Shown piece after piece: positions 13,027 through 14,039 of a stretch of 14,039 nt of DNA. This stretch comes from SG8-40 sp050050435 (lineage in GTDB: Bacteria; Pseudomonadota; Gammaproteobacteria; Burkholderiales; Eutrophovitaceae). The stretch is from NCBI GenBank assembly GCA_050050435.1, contig JASFUE010000052.1, forward strand, positions 1-14,039. Direction: 5' to 3'. The notes beneath the pieces were generated by a model, which ran no database searches, was not told the DNA's origin, and was given only the letters and a program-made list of their open reading frames with translations. Position numbers and translations under genes: made by a program. Numbering within the stretch: the first letter of the stretch is position 1; every line of letters begins with the position of its first letter.

Positions 13027-14039
13027 CTAGACCAGGAAGATGGTTGCGAGCCCGAGAAAGATCAGAAATCCCATGCTGTCGGTGGTAAATGTCAGCAGAA
13101 CCGAGGAACCAATGGCAGGGTCGCGGTCCATGCGTTCGAGCATCAGCGGCGCCAGCATGCCAACCGCGGCGCCCACCATCAGGTTGAGTATCATCGCGCC
13201 CACCATCACCAGCGCCAGCCCGACATTGCCGTACAACCACCACGCGAACAAGCCGGCCAGACTGCCCCACATCACGCCATTGACGGTTGCAATCGCCAAC
13301 TCCTTGATCAGAAGTCTGCGCGCATTGGCTCTGGTGATCTCACCGAATGCGAGCGCGCGAACAATCAGCGCAACGGTCTGGTTTCCGGAATTACCGGCAA
13401 TCGCAGCAACGATAGGCATGAGTGCTGCCAGCGCAACCAGTTTTTCGATGGATCCTTCGAAAAGTCCGATCACCCGCGAGGCGAAAAACGCCGTGCACAA
13501 GTTCACCGCCAGCCACAACCAGCGGTTTTTCGCACTTTTCCAGACCGACGAGAACAAGTCCTCGTCACGCAAACCTACTTTTCCGAGCATTTCGTTCTCC
13601 GCGTCCTCGCGGATGTAGTCAACGATGTCGGTAATGGTGATTCGCCCGACGATGCGATTACTGGCATCAACAACCGGGGCGGAAACGACGTCATAGCGCT
13701 CAACCGCCTGGGATGCCTCATCAGCTTCGTCTTCCGGATGAAACGACAGATAGTCAGTGGACATGACCTCGGAAACCAGCTTTTCCGGCGCGGATACGAT
13801 CAGTTCGTTGATTGGCAGAACACCGCGCAGGAAATTGAGTCGGTCCACGACGAACAGCTTGTCGGTATTAGCTGGCAATTCGTCGAGCCTGCGCAAATAT
13901 CGCAACACAACTTCCAGGGTGACGTCCTCGCGCACGGTCACCATTTCGAAATCCATCAGTGCGCCGACCGTGTCCTCGGGATAGGACATCGCCGCATGCA
14001 GCTGTGCGCGTTCTTCGGCCGACAACGAACGGAAGACAT
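13027..14039 (-). CDS. mgtE: Magnesium channel/transporter MgtE, N-terminus truncated by the window edge
   Basis: 336 residues are visible. The frame stays open to the right edge, so the gene starts outside the window; the TTG at 14025 is internal. MgtE proteins are about 450-480 residues, so most of the N-terminal superhelical domain is missing. What remains is a tail of that domain ending in YPEDTVGALMD, and two CBS domains (from about MVTVREDVTLEVVLRYL to IVGRITITDIVDYI) that sense cytoplasmic Mg2+. The five-helix channel domain follows, with the pore-region motif LMPIVAAIAGNSGNQTVAL and the final helix TTDSMGFLIFLGLATIFL. It imports Mg2+ (possibly Co2+) across the inner membrane and gates shut at high internal Mg2+. 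It is upstream of msrP in the same direction, 173 bases away, so cotranscription is uncertain. Confidence 0.95.
   Translation of the reverse strand, partial: VFRSLSAEERAQLHAAMSYPEDTVGALMDFEMVTVREDVTLEVVLRYLRRLDELPANTDKLFVVDRLNFLRGVLPINELIVSAPEKLVSEVMSTDYLSFHPEDEADEASQAVERYDVVSAPVVDASNRIVGRITITDIVDYIREDAENEMLGKVGLRDEDLFSSVWKSAKNRWLWLAVNLCTAFFASRVIGLFEGSIEKLVALAALMPIVAAIAGNSGNQTVALIVRALAFGEITRANARRLLIKELAIATVNGVMWGSLAGLFAWWLYGNVGLALVMVGAMILNLMVGAAVGMLAPLMLERMDRDPAIGSSVLLTFTTDSMGFLIFLGLATIFLV

Noticed and set aside
14023..14025. TTG as the real start of mgtE
   Set aside because: The frame continues open to the window edge and the family needs well over 100 more N-terminal residues.

Overview
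The window reads as a chromosomal segment of a moderately GC-rich Gram-negative proteobacterium, most likely beta- or gammaproteobacterial. The order lnt - (insert) - glyQ - glyS - gmhB - plsC - ygjP is, from general knowledge, typical of betaproteobacteria, and lptM-lysA and msrP-msrQ are also proteobacterial pairs. Gene density is high. No rRNA, tRNA, CRISPR, phage or toxin-antitoxin genes were seen. Assignments rest on reading motifs in the translations; no searches were run.

Plus-strand half (1-10012). The window opens in the last 44 codons of lnt. A secreted two-domain rhodanese follows, preceded by a very good FNR/ANR-type site placed about 42 bp upstream of the likely transcription start. 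Between rhodanese and glyQ lies a 415-base gap. Positions 1339-1411 show nothing recognisable, 1412-1658 is a MITE-like element with inverted terminal repeats, and 1659-1753 is a glyQ leader with an AT-rich hairpin and no clear Shine-Dalgarno sequence. Then come glyQ-glyS (ATGA overlap; glycyl-tRNA synthetase) and gmhB-plsC (ATGA overlap)-ygjP, covering LPS heptose synthesis, phospholipid acylation and a zinc metallopeptidase. A second unit starts with the LPS-translocon lipoprotein gene lptM and lysA (GTGA overlap; last step of lysine synthesis). It is followed by an uncharacterised DUF1178 zinc-ribbon-like protein and an EamA/DMT transporter.

Minus-strand half (10002-14039). Read in the direction of transcription, a 5'-truncated mgtE magnesium channel runs in from the right edge, then msrP-msrQ (periplasmic methionine sulfoxide repair) and ald (alanine dehydrogenase). 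The ald stop codon lies inside the convergent DMT transporter gene, an 11-bp overlap. A perfect dyad with CATTA/TAATG half-sites sits between mgtE and msrP and could be an operator.

Most of the window is ordinary housekeeping. The points worth a second look are the ANR-type promoter of the rhodanese, the MITE and leader hairpin in front of the essential glyQS, the Asp-to-Gly-Arg change in the cofactor pocket of Ald (possible NADPH preference), and the dyad upstream of msrPQ. I did not find a convincing multi-gene undescribed system.
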